Source: UBA5239 sp040394635 (lineage in GTDB: Bacteria; Verrucomicrobiota; Lentisphaeria; Victivallales; Victivallaceae). Taken from it: 64,000 nucleotides of DNA. Shown piece by piece: positions 32,377 through 41,623 of the stretch. Below the pieces are notes generated by a model. The model saw only the letters and a program-made list of their open reading frames with translations, ran no database searches and had not been told where the DNA came from. The first letter of the stretch is position 1, and every line of letters begins with the position of its first letter. A program made the position numbers and the translations under genes. Location of the stretch: the NCBI GenBank assembly GCA_040394635.1, contig JBEBRW010000010.1:52784-116783 (forward strand), read 5' to 3'.

Positions 32377-33757
32377 TGGTTTGGAATTATTGAAACCCCT
32401 GTGGGCCCTCAAGCCCGCCGGGGTCACCAATGATTCGCGCCAAGTCAAGCCCGGTTTCGCCTTTATCGCCATCCCCGGAGCCCAGATCGACGGCCATGAC
32501 TTCATTGCTCAGGCCATACAGAACGGCGCCATCGCAATCGTCTGCAGCCGCGATATTCCCCTCCCGGAAAATATCTGTGCCGTCAAGGTGCCGGACGCCT
32601 ATCTGGCCTATGCGCTGATGTGCGAGCACTTTTATGGCTTCCCTGCGAGCAAATTCAAACTGCACTGCATTACCGGGACCAATGGCAAAACCACCTCGGC
32701 ATATCTGCTGCGCGAAATATTGAGCGCCGTCGGGCATTCCTGCGGGTTGATCTCCACCATCAAATACGCGTTCGGCGCTTACGAATGCGAGGCGGCCCGG
32801 ACCACCCCCGCCGCCGATGAACTGCAACTGCTGTTCCGGCAAATGGCCGATTCCGGCTGTACCGATGTGGTCATGGAGGCCTCCAGCCACGGCCTGAGCC
32901 AGCACCGCTTCGGGCATCCCGATATCGATATCGCGCTTTTCACCAACCTGACGCAGGACCATCTGGACTACCACCTGACCATGGAAAACTATTTTCAGGC
33001 GAAAAAGACGCTGTTCACCGATTACAACGCCAAGCACAAAATCGTCAATATCGATGATCCCTACGGCGCGCGGCTGGCGGCCGAGGTTCCCGGCGTCACG
33101 ACGTTCGGTACTTCGCCGGATGCCCATTTCCGGATCAGCGATATCGGGCTGAACGCCTCCGGCGGCACCTTCCGGCTGAACAACGAACCGATCGAATGCC
33201 ACCTGCCGGGCGCACACAACATCTACAATCTCACCGGCGTGCTGGCGGCCGCCGAGCGGAAAGGAATTCCCGCCCTCAAAGCGGCGGGATTCGCCAGTAA
33301 TATCCGGGTCGACGGCCGGCTGGAGCATTTTGAGATCAACGGCGCTCATTTTTACGTGGACTATGCCCACACGCCGGACGCCCTGGAAAGCGTGTTGAAA
33401 CTGTTGAAAAAGATTGTTTCCGGCAGGCTCATCACCGTCTTCGGCTGCGGCGGGCACCGCGACCGCGGCAAGCGCCCTTTGATGGGCGAAATCGCCGCCC
33501 GGCTGTCCGATCTGGTCATCGTCACCAGTGACAATCCGCGCGACGAAGATCCGGCGGACATCATCAATGATATCCTGAAAGGCTGCCCGGACGCCATGAC
33601 CGAACCCGACCGCGGCAAGGCCATCGAACAGGCCGTGAAGCTCTCGCGTCCTGCCGATATTATACTTATCGCCGGCAAGGGCCACGAAAACTATCAGGAG
33701 TCCAACGGCCTCAAAATTCACTTCGATGATCGCGAAGAACTGCGTAAATACATTTGA
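32354..33757 (+). CDS. murE: UDP-N-acetylmuramoyl-tripeptide synthetase
   Basis: 467 residues, standard MurE size. N-terminal VTNDSRQVKPGFAFIAIPG binds the UDP part. ITGTNGKTTSAYLL is the ATP loop, MEASSHGLSQHR and TNLTQDHLDYH follow, and KKTLF contains the lysine normally carbamylated. DNPRDEDP matches the DNPR motif of enzymes that add meso-diaminopimelate, so the wall should contain DAP. The ATG was chosen with AAGGG upstream. It overlaps the preceding UXS gene by 23 bases and no other mur gene is nearby, which is unusual because murE is mostly in the dcw cluster. Confidence 0.95.
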   Translation: MLQPCFSDGLELLKPLWALKPAGVTNDSRQVKPGFAFIAIPGAQIDGHDFIAQAIQNGAIAIVCSRDIPLPENICAVKVPDAYLAYALMCEHFYGFPASKFKLHCITGTNGKTTSAYLLREILSAVGHSCGLISTIKYAFGAYECEAARTTPAADELQLLFRQMADSGCTDVVMEASSHGLSQHRFGHPDIDIALFTNLTQDHLDYHLTMENYFQAKKTLFTDYNAKHKIVNIDDPYGARLAAEVPGVTTFGTSPDAHFRISDIGLNASGGTFRLNNEPIECHLPGAHNIYNLTGVLAAAERKGIPALKAAGFASNIRVDGRLEHFEINGAHFYVDYAHTPDALESVLKLLKKIVSGRLITVFGCGGHRDRGKRPLMGEIAARLSDLVIVTSDNPRDEDPADIINDILKGCPDAMTEPDRGKAIEQAVKLSRPADIILIAGKGHENYQESNGLKIHFDDREELRKYI

Positions 33758-33785
33758 TTTTTTCATATTACAGCACAACTGAAAT

Positions 33786-33813
33786 TTGAAAGATACAAAT
33801 ATTATGATACTTT
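33786..33813 (+). promoter_or_regulatory. Candidate promoter of the V4R gene
   Basis: TTGAAA, 16 bp, TACTTT with TGA directly before the -10 (extended -10). It lies in the 98-base gap after murE. Confidence 0.5.
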
Positions 33814-33855
33814 TATAGGCAGGAATTCACGCGTATGTGGATAAGGAGGTGAATT

Positions 33856-34383
33856 ATGTTCAGTGAGAATCGAGACGATCTCCAATTTGACTGGTGCATG
33901 ATTGGAGATATCGAGGACGGACGCCCCACGCTTGGGAGCACCATGTCCGTAGCAGTGTACCGTTTGATGCAGTTTACAATTCGCGATGTTCTGGTCCGTG
34001 ATTACGGGTTGAAGGTCGCCGACCGCGTCTTCTACCTCGCGGGCAAAAAAAGCGGAGAGGAATTTTTCCGGGCGAATCTGGCCGAATGCAAAAGCTTCAA
34101 TGAGCTGGTGGCCAAGATCGAAGAACTGTTCCTGATGCTGAAAATCGGTATTTTCCGGGTGGAAGGCGCCAATATAGAGCGCAATGAATTTGTCTTCACT
34201 GTCGCCGAGGACCTCGATTGTTCCGGGCTCCCGGAGAACAATGAGACCATTTGCACTTACGACGAAGGCTTGCTCGCGGGCATCCTGCTGGGCTTCACCG
34301 GCAAAGAATTCACCGTGCGCGAAATCGATTGCTGGTGCTCCGGCGACCGCATCTGCCGCTTCGAAGTAAAAATGCTCAAATAA
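33856..34383 (+). CDS. V4R-domain protein
   Basis: 175 residues. The C-terminal half is a V4R domain: YDEGLLAGILLGFTGKEFTV and IDCWCSGDRICRFEV, with the C-x-GD-x2-C core (CSGDRIC) typical of the family. The N-terminal half (MSVAVYRLMQFTIRDVLVRD, ADRVFYLAGKKSGEEFF) is the usual start of short V4R proteins related to bacteriochlorophyll vinyl reductase BchJ and ligand-sensing XylR-like domains. V4R binds small molecules, often aromatics, so a cytosolic sensor role is possible. It has a near-perfect ribosome site (AAGGAGGTG) and should be strongly translated. It converges on argH with an 8-base overlap. Confidence 0.8.
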   Translation: MFSENRDDLQFDWCMIGDIEDGRPTLGSTMSVAVYRLMQFTIRDVLVRDYGLKVADRVFYLAGKKSGEEFFRANLAECKSFNELVAKIEELFLMLKIGIFRVEGANIERNEFVFTVAEDLDCSGLPENNETICTYDEGLLAGILLGFTGKEFTVREIDCWCSGDRICRFEVKMLK

Positions 34384-35746
34384 GTTTGCCGCGCCAGTAA
34401 TCGATTCTGGATTTGACGGTGTTGTAGCCGGTGGCGCCGGGTATTTCGCGCTTGCGGATGCTCTCGGCAGGATCGAACAAGGTCAGGAATTCCGGGGTTG
34501 CCTCCGGGATGCTGATGCGCATTTCGTCCAGTGTGACTTCGTTCAAAGCCTTGCTGTGGTCACGACACCATTTGACCAGGGCTCCGACCTTGTGATGGGC
34601 GGTACGGAACGGCACCTGGAGCTTTACCAGTTCGTCCGCCAGGTCGGTGGCCATCAGGGCCGGGTCGGAGGCGGCGGCGAGCATGCGCTTGGCGTTGATT
34701 TTCATGGTGCCGATCATCGGCGGGTAAACTTTCAGGATCATGACGACGGTATCGACGGCGTCGAACACCGGCTCCTTGTCTTCCTGCAGGTCGCGGTTGT
34801 ACGTCAGCGGCAGCCCTTTGCAGAGTGTGAGCAGCGAGACGAGATCGCCGTAAACTCTGGCGGTCTTGCCGCGGGAGAGCTCGGCCACGTCGGGGTTTTT
34901 CTTCTGCGGCATTAAGCTCGAACCGGTGGTAAAGGCATCGTCCAGTTCGACGAAGCCGAACTCCTGCGAACACCACAGGATCAAATCCTCGGACAAACGA
35001 GAGACGTGCATGGCGAAAACCGACAGCGCACTCAAGAGTTCAATCGCGAAATCGCGATCCGCCACGGCGTCCATACTGTTGGCGGTCAGCGCGTCGAAAC
35101 CGAGTTTTTCGCGGACGAATTCGCGGTCGATCGGCAGCGTAGTCCCGGCGATTGCACCGGAACCGAGCGGCATCACATTCATGCGTTTGCGGCAATCTTC
35201 CAGCCGGCCGATATCGCGCGCCAGCATCTCCACATATGCCAGCAAGTGGTGCGCATACAGCACCGGCTGGGCGTGCTGCAGGTGGGTGAAACCCGGCATG
35301 ATCGCCGTCGGGTTGGCCTCGCACTGGGAGAGCAGCGCCCGCTGGAAATCGCGGATCATGTCGGTAATCAGGGTAATCTGGTCACGCAAGTACAAGCGGA
35401 TATCCAGCGCGACCTGGTCGTTGCGGCTGCGGGCGGTGTGCACGCGTGCACCTTCGGCACCGATGGCTTCCGTCAGGGCGCTTTCGATATGCATATGGAT
35501 GTCTTCGAGCTCGACGCTGAAGGTGAAATCACCGGCATCGATACGCTTCTCGATTTTATCCAGCCCGGCGCTGATTTCTTCGGCGGTCCGCTGCGGGATA
35601 ATCCCCTGTTTCGCCAGCATCGCCGCGTGGGCCTTGCTGCCCATGATATCATATTTATAGAGCCTTTTGTCGAACGACACCGACTCCGAAAACGCCTGCA
35701 TGTCTTTGTCCGTCCCGCTGCTGAACCTGCCGCCCCACATTGCCAT
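34376..35746 (-). CDS. argH: Argininosuccinate lyase
   Basis: 456 residues, normal for ArgH. The fumarase-superfamily signature GSSLMPQKKNPDVAE is intact, as are HTARSRNDQVALD and MPGFTHLQHAQPVLYAHHLL. It splits argininosuccinate into arginine and fumarate. No other arginine gene is nearby, so it is expressed on its own. The start has AAGGA upstream. A GTCC-family element lies in the upstream gap. Confidence 0.97.
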   Translation of the reverse strand: MAMWGGRFSSGTDKDMQAFSESVSFDKRLYKYDIMGSKAHAAMLAKQGIIPQRTAEEISAGLDKIEKRIDAGDFTFSVELEDIHMHIESALTEAIGAEGARVHTARSRNDQVALDIRLYLRDQITLITDMIRDFQRALLSQCEANPTAIMPGFTHLQHAQPVLYAHHLLAYVEMLARDIGRLEDCRKRMNVMPLGSGAIAGTTLPIDREFVREKLGFDALTANSMDAVADRDFAIELLSALSVFAMHVSRLSEDLILWCSQEFGFVELDDAFTTGSSLMPQKKNPDVAELSRGKTARVYGDLVSLLTLCKGLPLTYNRDLQEDKEPVFDAVDTVVMILKVYPPMIGTMKINAKRMLAAASDPALMATDLADELVKLQVPFRTAHHKVGALVKWCRDHSKALNEVTLDEMRISIPEATPEFLTLFDPAESIRKREIPGATGYNTVKSRIDYWRGKLI

Positions 35747-35786
35747 AATATCTGATCCTTACATTAGTTGAAAAATCCGGGTCGCT

Positions 35787-35894
35787 CCCGCCAAAAAGTT
35801 TTGATAGGACGAATGGGACGAATAGGACATATAGGAAAGTCCAAAGTTTTGTCCGACTTGTCCGACCCGTCCGACTTGTCCGAGTTTTGGCGGG
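35787..35894. repeat. Palindromic GTCC/GGAC element with 10-bp perfect ends (family copy C)
   Basis: A GGAC arm (from 35798, beginning with the same 22 bases as copy B) and a GTCCGACTT arm (35850-35884) with 9-bp periodicity. The whole is bounded by the perfect inverted repeat CCCGCCAAAA (35787-35796) and TTTTGGCGGG (35885-35894). The outer repeat differs from that of copy B. It lies in the 244-base divergent space between argH and a HEAT lipoprotein. Confidence 0.85.
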
Positions 35895-35944
35895 GCGCTA
35901 CCTGCTATAAAATACGCTGTTTGCAGGATTTTTCAACTTTCAAT

Positions 35945-35973
35945 TTGCATTTATCCGCTTAGACCCTTAAATT
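35945..35973 (+). promoter_or_regulatory. Candidate promoter of the HEAT lipoprotein gene
   Basis: TTGCAT, 17 bp, TAAATT, about 24 bases before the chosen ATG. A GGAG site lies between. Confidence 0.5.
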
Positions 35974-35996
35974 TATCTTATGGAGAATTTTTGAAA

Positions 35997-37007
35997 ATGA
36001 AAATAAATACACTTATTATTGCCGCCGGAGTCCTGGGCACACTTCTTTTGAGCGGCTGCTTCTCGCCCAAACCGCAGAAACAGGTGCATCAGATTACCGA
36101 GCGCACCCGGCCGAAAACCCTGACCCGCGACTATATGATCAAAAACAACGACCTTCGCGGCTGGCAGGAAACGGACGACGATGTCATGCGCCGGACCGCT
36201 TTCCGCATGTTGATGGACAGCCCCGAGCACCGCATGCCCTCCGCCCGCAAGGGCCTGACCGACCGCGATCCGGTCATCCGCCGCAGCGCGGTCTACGCCC
36301 TCTATGAGACCGATCACGAAAAGGCCCTGCCCGAAATCACCAAACTGGGCAAGGACCCCGATTACAACGTCCGCTACATGGTGGCGCTTTGCGCGGCCGC
36401 GCTGGCCAAGGAAAACAGCGCCGAAGCCATGCTTTACCTCGAAAACACCGCCAAGCTCGACAGCGATCCCCGCATCCGCCAGTTCGCCACCCGTTCAGCC
36501 TGGCCGTATTACCGCGACACCAAGCTCCTGCGCGACAAAACCTCCGGCAGCCAGCAGGTCACCGTCGTCAACTCCATTAAACTCCCGGTCGAAAACTGGA
36601 AATTCCAACTCGACCCGAGCCAGAACGGCCACATGGAAGGCTGGCAGCAGACCGACTTCGACGCCGCCGAATGGAACGTCATCGACATCGGTCCGTGGCA
36701 GGATCAGGGCGTGGGCAATTACCACGGCGCCGCCTGGTACCGCATTCAATTCAATATGCCCGAGCAGATCGAATGCAAAGCCGTCGAACTCGACTTTGCC
36801 GGAATCGAAGACAGCGCCTGGGTCTGGCTCAACGGCGTCTATATCGGGCAGTACGACCTGGGTAAAAAAGGCGGCGCCAAAGCCTTCCGGCTCGATGCCA
36901 CCCAGGAAATCCGTTGGAACGCCGAAAACCTGCTGGTCGTACGCGTAGTCAACAACGCCGGCAAGGGCGGCATCGTCAAACCCGTCTCGGTCGACGTCCT
37001 GAAGTAA
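35997..37007 (+). CDS. Lipoprotein with HEAT repeats and a carbohydrate-binding-like domain
   Basis: 336 residues. Lipobox LLSGC near residue 17. A helical part (about 55-165) has HEAT-like pairs (DRDPVIRRSAVYALYETDHE, DPDYNVRYMVALCAAALAKE, DSDPRIRQFATRS). A jelly-roll module follows (about 190-336) with WQQTDFDAAEWNVIDIG and AWVWLNGVYIGQYDLGK, the pattern of the glycoside hydrolase family 2 sugar-binding domain. It has no catalytic residues, so it may be an outer-membrane glycan-binding protein. The ATG is used here; a TTG two codons earlier has a closer GGAG. Confidence 0.75.
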   Translation: MKINTLIIAAGVLGTLLLSGCFSPKPQKQVHQITERTRPKTLTRDYMIKNNDLRGWQETDDDVMRRTAFRMLMDSPEHRMPSARKGLTDRDPVIRRSAVYALYETDHEKALPEITKLGKDPDYNVRYMVALCAAALAKENSAEAMLYLENTAKLDSDPRIRQFATRSAWPYYRDTKLLRDKTSGSQQVTVVNSIKLPVENWKFQLDPSQNGHMEGWQQTDFDAAEWNVIDIGPWQDQGVGNYHGAAWYRIQFNMPEQIECKAVELDFAGIEDSAWVWLNGVYIGQYDLGKKGGAKAFRLDATQEIRWNAENLLVVRVVNNAGKGGIVKPVSVDVLK

Positions 37008-37009
37008 CC

Positions 37010-39391
37010 TCAGGGTTTGGCGAGCACTTCAAGCCGCACCAGGCCTTTTTTGAAGTCGATGCGGCGCTGGATTGTCACGGCCTCATCGGAGTCGAGCGTC
37101 AGCGGCTGGGCTTCCCCCAGCCGGGACATGCCGCTTTGACTCAATGTAGCGCCCCGGCCCCAGAACCTCAGCCGGATCGCCTCCCGCGCGAGCCACTCAC
37201 TGCCCCCGCTCTCGTCAATCACGTCACCGGTTTCAACGCGATAACTGTCATGCTTCGATGTCGTCGGCGTCATGACCAGAGGAAACAGCATTGTTTTCCC
37301 CGCGAGTTTGCCGGTAACCAGGTACTGAAAACCCGCCGCCGGCTTGTATCCGCCCCTCGGGCGCTGCTCCGGTTCAAAACTGCGCTCCACCTCGAACCGC
37401 AGCAAACCGTCTTCGCCAGGTTCTCCGGTAAACTCAATCGTCCACAGCATTTCCGGCGGGAAGTTCTCCGGCGCGGCCTTGTAAAGTTTCATCGCGCACC
37501 CCGACCATTCCCGGGTTCCCTTCAGCTCCTGCAACAGCTTGCCGGCTTCTTCCGCCGCCGCCCGGCGGGCGTCGTCCTTCAACTTGCCGAGCTCGGCCAG
37601 GCGCGCTTCAAATGCCAATTTCTTCTCACTGTCGCCCTGATACTGAACCTCAAAAACAAGCTGCTTTTTATCCGGTTGAACATGACTGAAAACCGTCATT
37701 GCATAATTCTCCGTCAAACCATTGTCTTCGGAGTCGACCCGCCGGGTTCCCCAGGAGTACGGCCAGAACCGTTCCACCTGCGAACCGAATTTTTCACGTC
37801 GGAATCCGATCACCTGCATATCCCTGCCCAGGTTTTCGAGGGTCACGCCGTAGTGGCTCGAGCCGTCGTACTGCCGAATGAATTGCCCGGGATGCTCCGG
37901 GTCCGGCAACACCCCGACATTCAACAGCAAATCCCGAAACCTCTCCTTCTCAAACCGCAGCACAAAGACTTTGCGAAACTTGGTGACGTCCGCCAGCGGC
38001 AGCTCGACGACTTCCCGGGCCGTACCCGCCGCCGGCAAAGTAATGATGCACAAGCGGTCCCCCAGCGCCGCATACAAATCATTCCGCAATGTTTCCCATT
38101 TCTCGCTGAACTGAAAAAGCGAACTGATGTAACTATTGTAATTGAGGTCGCCCTGATAATCGGCCACCACATCATTGGCGAGGCGGCGGAACTCCGCACC
38201 GACTACCGGCATGAGCTCCGCCGATGATCCCGCCGTTTCCAGCGCCCGCAGCCGGAGCGCCGCGGACGGCTTCGGCTGCAGCGCGAAGAATTTTTCCGCC
38301 AATTCGCGGCGCTCCTTCAAGTCTTTCACACCACTCAGCCCGCGCGACAGAACGAAGACCCGCAAATCGTTTTCCCGCAGCCAATCAGCCAATTCCGCGC
38401 CGAAATCGGGTATGCCCGGCCTCCGCCAAACGACCAGAGCCTGCGAGAACTCGATCGGAGCACCGTCGATGCCATAACGTTTCTGACCGGGTATCCGCCA
38501 CCAGTACAACTCTGCCCCGCTTTCACCGTACGGTTTGCTCTCGAAAATACGAATATCGTTCTGGTATCTCATTTCGTTCAGCAGCAAGCCACGCTCCGCC
38601 AGCGCAGCGCTCACCGCCGCCAGGTCGCTCTCCCAATTGCCTTTGGTAAACGTGTACAACTCATCGCTTTCGCCATTGATGTCGTCTGAGGACACCAGCT
38701 TGCGCCACCCGGCCACGCCCGGTACTTCCAAATCATCATCGGATAAAAGCGCCGGACGGAAACGTTCGGGAATTTCCGGCAACCGGACCGCATCGGGACC
38801 ACGGAAACGCCCCAATGCAGGATTCAGCTTCTCCACGATATCGCTCGCCACCCGCTTGACCCCGGCTTCGTCCGAATCCCGGCTGACCATGGTTATGATC
38901 ATAAAATTGTACTCAAAGTCCGGCATGGCAATATAGCGGCCCCGGCCTGAGTGTAAACTGTCCGGCCGCAGCAGGCGCAGCATGTAGGCCGGTTTGCCGT
39001 TATAAGTTTTCTCCGTCTCCGGCGAAAACATGCTTGCCCGCGGCCTCACGACCGGCCCCATCTCCTGGTTCGTGAACAGGCCGCGCCCGAGCCAGAATGC
39101 GATTGCCCGTTTGCGGTCGTAAGATTGAGCCGGCGCACCGTAGGGGATCACCTCACACGGCTGGGGCAGTTCCTGCGCCAGGGCGGCGGCCACCGCCGCC
39201 GTTTCCGGCCCCGGTGACCCGGCCAGAATGTATATTTTCTCGAGATAAGGGGTGATCTGGTCCCCCCTGCCCCAGGAAAATGTGGTCGAAACCGTCACCG
39301 GTGGTGCAGCCTCCGGGACGTCGGAGCATACCCCGGCCCCGCTTGCAATCACCGCCACGACCACGGCCATCAGTTTAAAATAACGCTTCAT
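37010..39391 (-). CDS. Large exported protein of unknown function
   Basis: 793 residues. Signal peptide at residues 1-22 (MKRYFKLMAVVVAVIASGAG). The rest is a mix of beta and helical segments with LQPKPSAALRLRALETAGSS, YGVTLENLGRDMQVIGFRRE and a coiled-coil-like LAFEARLAELGKLKDDARRA. The C-terminal 150 residues look beta-rich. No known domain is recognised, and a family-level match is needed. An excellent ribosome site (AAGGAGGCGTC) and its own 163-base upstream gap suggest an independent, well-expressed gene. It converges with the HEAT lipoprotein two bases away. Confidence 0.6.
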   Translation of the reverse strand: MKRYFKLMAVVVAVIASGAGVCSDVPEAAPPVTVSTTFSWGRGDQITPYLEKIYILAGSPGPETAAVAAALAQELPQPCEVIPYGAPAQSYDRKRAIAFWLGRGLFTNQEMGPVVRPRASMFSPETEKTYNGKPAYMLRLLRPDSLHSGRGRYIAMPDFEYNFMIITMVSRDSDEAGVKRVASDIVEKLNPALGRFRGPDAVRLPEIPERFRPALLSDDDLEVPGVAGWRKLVSSDDINGESDELYTFTKGNWESDLAAVSAALAERGLLLNEMRYQNDIRIFESKPYGESGAELYWWRIPGQKRYGIDGAPIEFSQALVVWRRPGIPDFGAELADWLRENDLRVFVLSRGLSGVKDLKERRELAEKFFALQPKPSAALRLRALETAGSSAELMPVVGAEFRRLANDVVADYQGDLNYNSYISSLFQFSEKWETLRNDLYAALGDRLCIITLPAAGTAREVVELPLADVTKFRKVFVLRFEKERFRDLLLNVGVLPDPEHPGQFIRQYDGSSHYGVTLENLGRDMQVIGFRREKFGSQVERFWPYSWGTRRVDSEDNGLTENYAMTVFSHVQPDKKQLVFEVQYQGDSEKKLAFEARLAELGKLKDDARRAAAEEAGKLLQELKGTREWSGCAMKLYKAAPENFPPEMLWTIEFTGEPGEDGLLRFEVERSFEPEQRPRGGYKPAAGFQYLVTGKLAGKTMLFPLVMTPTTSKHDSYRVETGDVIDESGGSEWLAREAIRLRFWGRGATLSQSGMSRLGEAQPLTLDSDEAVTIQRRIDFKKGLVRLEVLAKP

Positions 39392-39554
39392 GACGCCTCC
39401 TTGCTTGTTCTCCTATACAAGAATTATAATAATCACCGTTTTACATAAAATCAATACGCCGCTGAATAAAATTGGTAATTTATAGATTGATTTTTTGCGC
39501 CGAGGCTGTACGTTAATTGCAGAGTAAATTGTGATCCAAACAAGGCAGGGTATT

Positions 39555-40604
39555 ATGAAAATTTCCATATTGGCGGCGTTATTGCTGGTATCACCGGTGC
39601 TGTTTGCACAGCAGGGCGGGGAGAAAATCCGGGTGGCGGTCCTTGATTTCACCACCATCGATGTCGAGGGACAGAAGCGGTTCCTGAACCATCAGAATCA
39701 GCGAATCGACATCCCCCGCGAATCGACGCTGAACATGGCCGACCACCAGACCATGAACAGCATCATGCAGGGCTATGTGCGGATGATCGATGCATGGGAT
39801 AATTCCGAAACCAACACCGCCAACCGCATCGCGCAAATTCAGAACAACGACCGCGAATACGCCAAAACGCTGGAACTCTACCGGATCGTGGTCAAGGGCG
39901 AAATGCGCCCGGTCGTGATCGGCGCGGAATACCTCTCCGCCTATCTGGGCAAGCACAACGATGTCTTCGCCCCGGTCGACGCCAAGCTGGTCGGAGTCGC
40001 CATGGAGAAGCTTGCTGCGCAAAGTGATTTCCCGAAAGATTTCATGCGTAAACTGGCGGAAGAAAGCGGCGCCACCCACCTGATTTACGGCACCGTGTCC
40101 GACATGCGGACCAAGGAAGGCATCTTCAAGGGCTACGGCATCGAAACCCGGTCGCTGAATTACCAGCTCGACGTCATTCTGAAGGTCGTGGATTTGCGTT
40201 CGCAGAGCGTCTGCTACAGCAATATGTACACCGGTACTTACCGCGAGCAGCTCAAGCCGGGCGCGGTAACCATCGACCACAATAAATTCCAAACCCTGAT
40301 GACTTCCGCGTTGGAACAAGCCTCCGAAGACATTTACGAGCACGCCAAGCCGGGCCCGGAGAGCTTGATCAAGGTCCACGTGCCCCCGGTCCGGGTCATC
40401 TTCGCCGTCGACGGCGGCAAGGGTTTCAAGCCGGATACCGCCATGATCTACCTGAACGGGCAGCAGATCGGCGACTCCACCCGTATTTTCGATATTCTCC
40501 CCGGCACTTACCGGATCGAGATCAAGGCCCCCGGCTACAAAACCCAAGCCCTCGAGGCCACTATAAACGCCGATCAGGCGATCAAGGCCACGCTTGAAAA
40601 ATAG
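39555..40604 (+). CDS. CsgG-like exported protein with PEGA domain
   Basis: 349 residues. Signal peptide (MKISILAALLLVSPVLFAQQ), then a CsgG/TolB-N-type fold (IRVAVLDFTTIDVEGQ..., EESGATHLIYGTVSDMR, LDVILKVVDLRSQSVCYSN), which in curli systems forms an outer-membrane pore but in many proteins is a soluble envelope module. A C-terminal PEGA beta domain (MIYLNGQQIGDSTRIFDILPGTYRIEI) binds surface or wall components. It has no lipobox. AGGG lies five bases before the chosen ATG. First gene of a six-gene plus-strand operon that also encodes LpoB-, YcfL- and COG3014-like proteins. Confidence 0.8.
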   Translation: MKISILAALLLVSPVLFAQQGGEKIRVAVLDFTTIDVEGQKRFLNHQNQRIDIPRESTLNMADHQTMNSIMQGYVRMIDAWDNSETNTANRIAQIQNNDREYAKTLELYRIVVKGEMRPVVIGAEYLSAYLGKHNDVFAPVDAKLVGVAMEKLAAQSDFPKDFMRKLAEESGATHLIYGTVSDMRTKEGIFKGYGIETRSLNYQLDVILKVVDLRSQSVCYSNMYTGTYREQLKPGAVTIDHNKFQTLMTSALEQASEDIYEHAKPGPESLIKVHVPPVRVIFAVDGGKGFKPDTAMIYLNGQQIGDSTRIFDILPGTYRIEIKAPGYKTQALEATINADQAIKATLEK

Positions 40605-40615
40605 GAGAACGTTTT

Positions 40616-41614
40616 ATGTTGAAAAAAATTCTGACCGCACTATTTTCCTGCACCCTGCTGACGCTGGCCGCCGCCGATAAAATCGCCGTGGTCGAACCGG
40701 TCGCCAAGGGCGGCGTGAGCCCGCAGGAAATCGAAGCCGTATGGGGCATGCTCGAAGCCAATATCGGCGGCAATTTCGAAATCATTTCCCGCAGCGCCAT
40801 CAAGCAGATGCTGACCGAAATCGGCTTCACCGATACCTCCGAGCTGGCCAACCCGAACTCCACGCAAAAGGCCAAACTGGGTGAAATCAAAACCGTCAAA
40901 TACCTCCTGGTGTCGGAAATCAACCGCTTCGGCACCCGTTACAATGTCAATATCTCGGTGGTGGATTCCTCGACCGGCACACTGGACCCGGACAAGCGCG
41001 GCTCCGTCACCGTCGCCAGTTTCGATGAACTGAGCGACAAGCTTACCGACACGCTGCGCGAGATGGGGCTCGGCCGCCCGGTGGCCCTGTCCGGCCGCGG
41101 CGCGCTGCTCGTACCGGTCATCAAACAGGCCAATTCGCCGAAGTACCTGAACGACGAACTCAATGACCGCCTGCAGGAAATCCTGCTCGATAACGGCATC
41201 CGGCTCTACCAGCTGCAGAACATCCGCAAGATCCTGACCACGAACAAAATCGGCAATCTCGACGAAGCCGAGCCCGCCATGTATGCCCGGGTGGGCGAAC
41301 TGCTGCGGGCGGACTACCTGATCCAGCCGGAAATCACCAGATACGACACGCGCATCAGCAAGGTTTTCGTCAAGGCCTCCAACCGCACGGTCACCAAGTG
41401 CATCGGCGACATGAACGGCAGCGTCAAGATCATCAATGCCAAAACTGGCGACATGATCGCCAGCGTCACCTTCCGCAACCGGATCGATTTCGGCGATATC
41501 AACGACGACACCTCCGACTGGACCGCCGAAGATTACGGCAACTACCTGATCGAAAACACCCTCAAGCCGCTTGCCCCGAAAGTTCTGGAAAAGCTCAAGG
41601 CCGTGGAGAAATAA
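40616..41614 (+). CDS. Exported protein with two CsgG/FlgO-like halves
   Basis: 332 residues with a cleavable signal peptide (MLKKILTALFSCTLLTLAAA). The N-half (KIAVVEPVAKGGVS..., EIISRSAIKQMLTEIGF, VKYLLVSEINRFGTRYNVNI) and the C-half (ALLVPVIKQANSPKYLNDEL, LYQLQNIRKILTTNKIG, ADYLIQPEITRYDT) have the same order of elements, so it is probably an internally duplicated CsgG/FlgO-type protein. AGGAG precedes the ATG. It lies 11 bases after the PEGA protein and nine before the COG3014-like gene. Likely a periplasmic partner in an envelope complex; exact role unknown. Confidence 0.7.
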   Translation: MLKKILTALFSCTLLTLAAADKIAVVEPVAKGGVSPQEIEAVWGMLEANIGGNFEIISRSAIKQMLTEIGFTDTSELANPNSTQKAKLGEIKTVKYLLVSEINRFGTRYNVNISVVDSSTGTLDPDKRGSVTVASFDELSDKLTDTLREMGLGRPVALSGRGALLVPVIKQANSPKYLNDELNDRLQEILLDNGIRLYQLQNIRKILTTNKIGNLDEAEPAMYARVGELLRADYLIQPEITRYDTRISKVFVKASNRTVTKCIGDMNGSVKIINAKTGDMIASVTFRNRIDFGDINDDTSDWTAEDYGNYLIENTLKPLAPKVLEKLKAVEK

Positions 41615-41623
41615 ATCTTCGCT

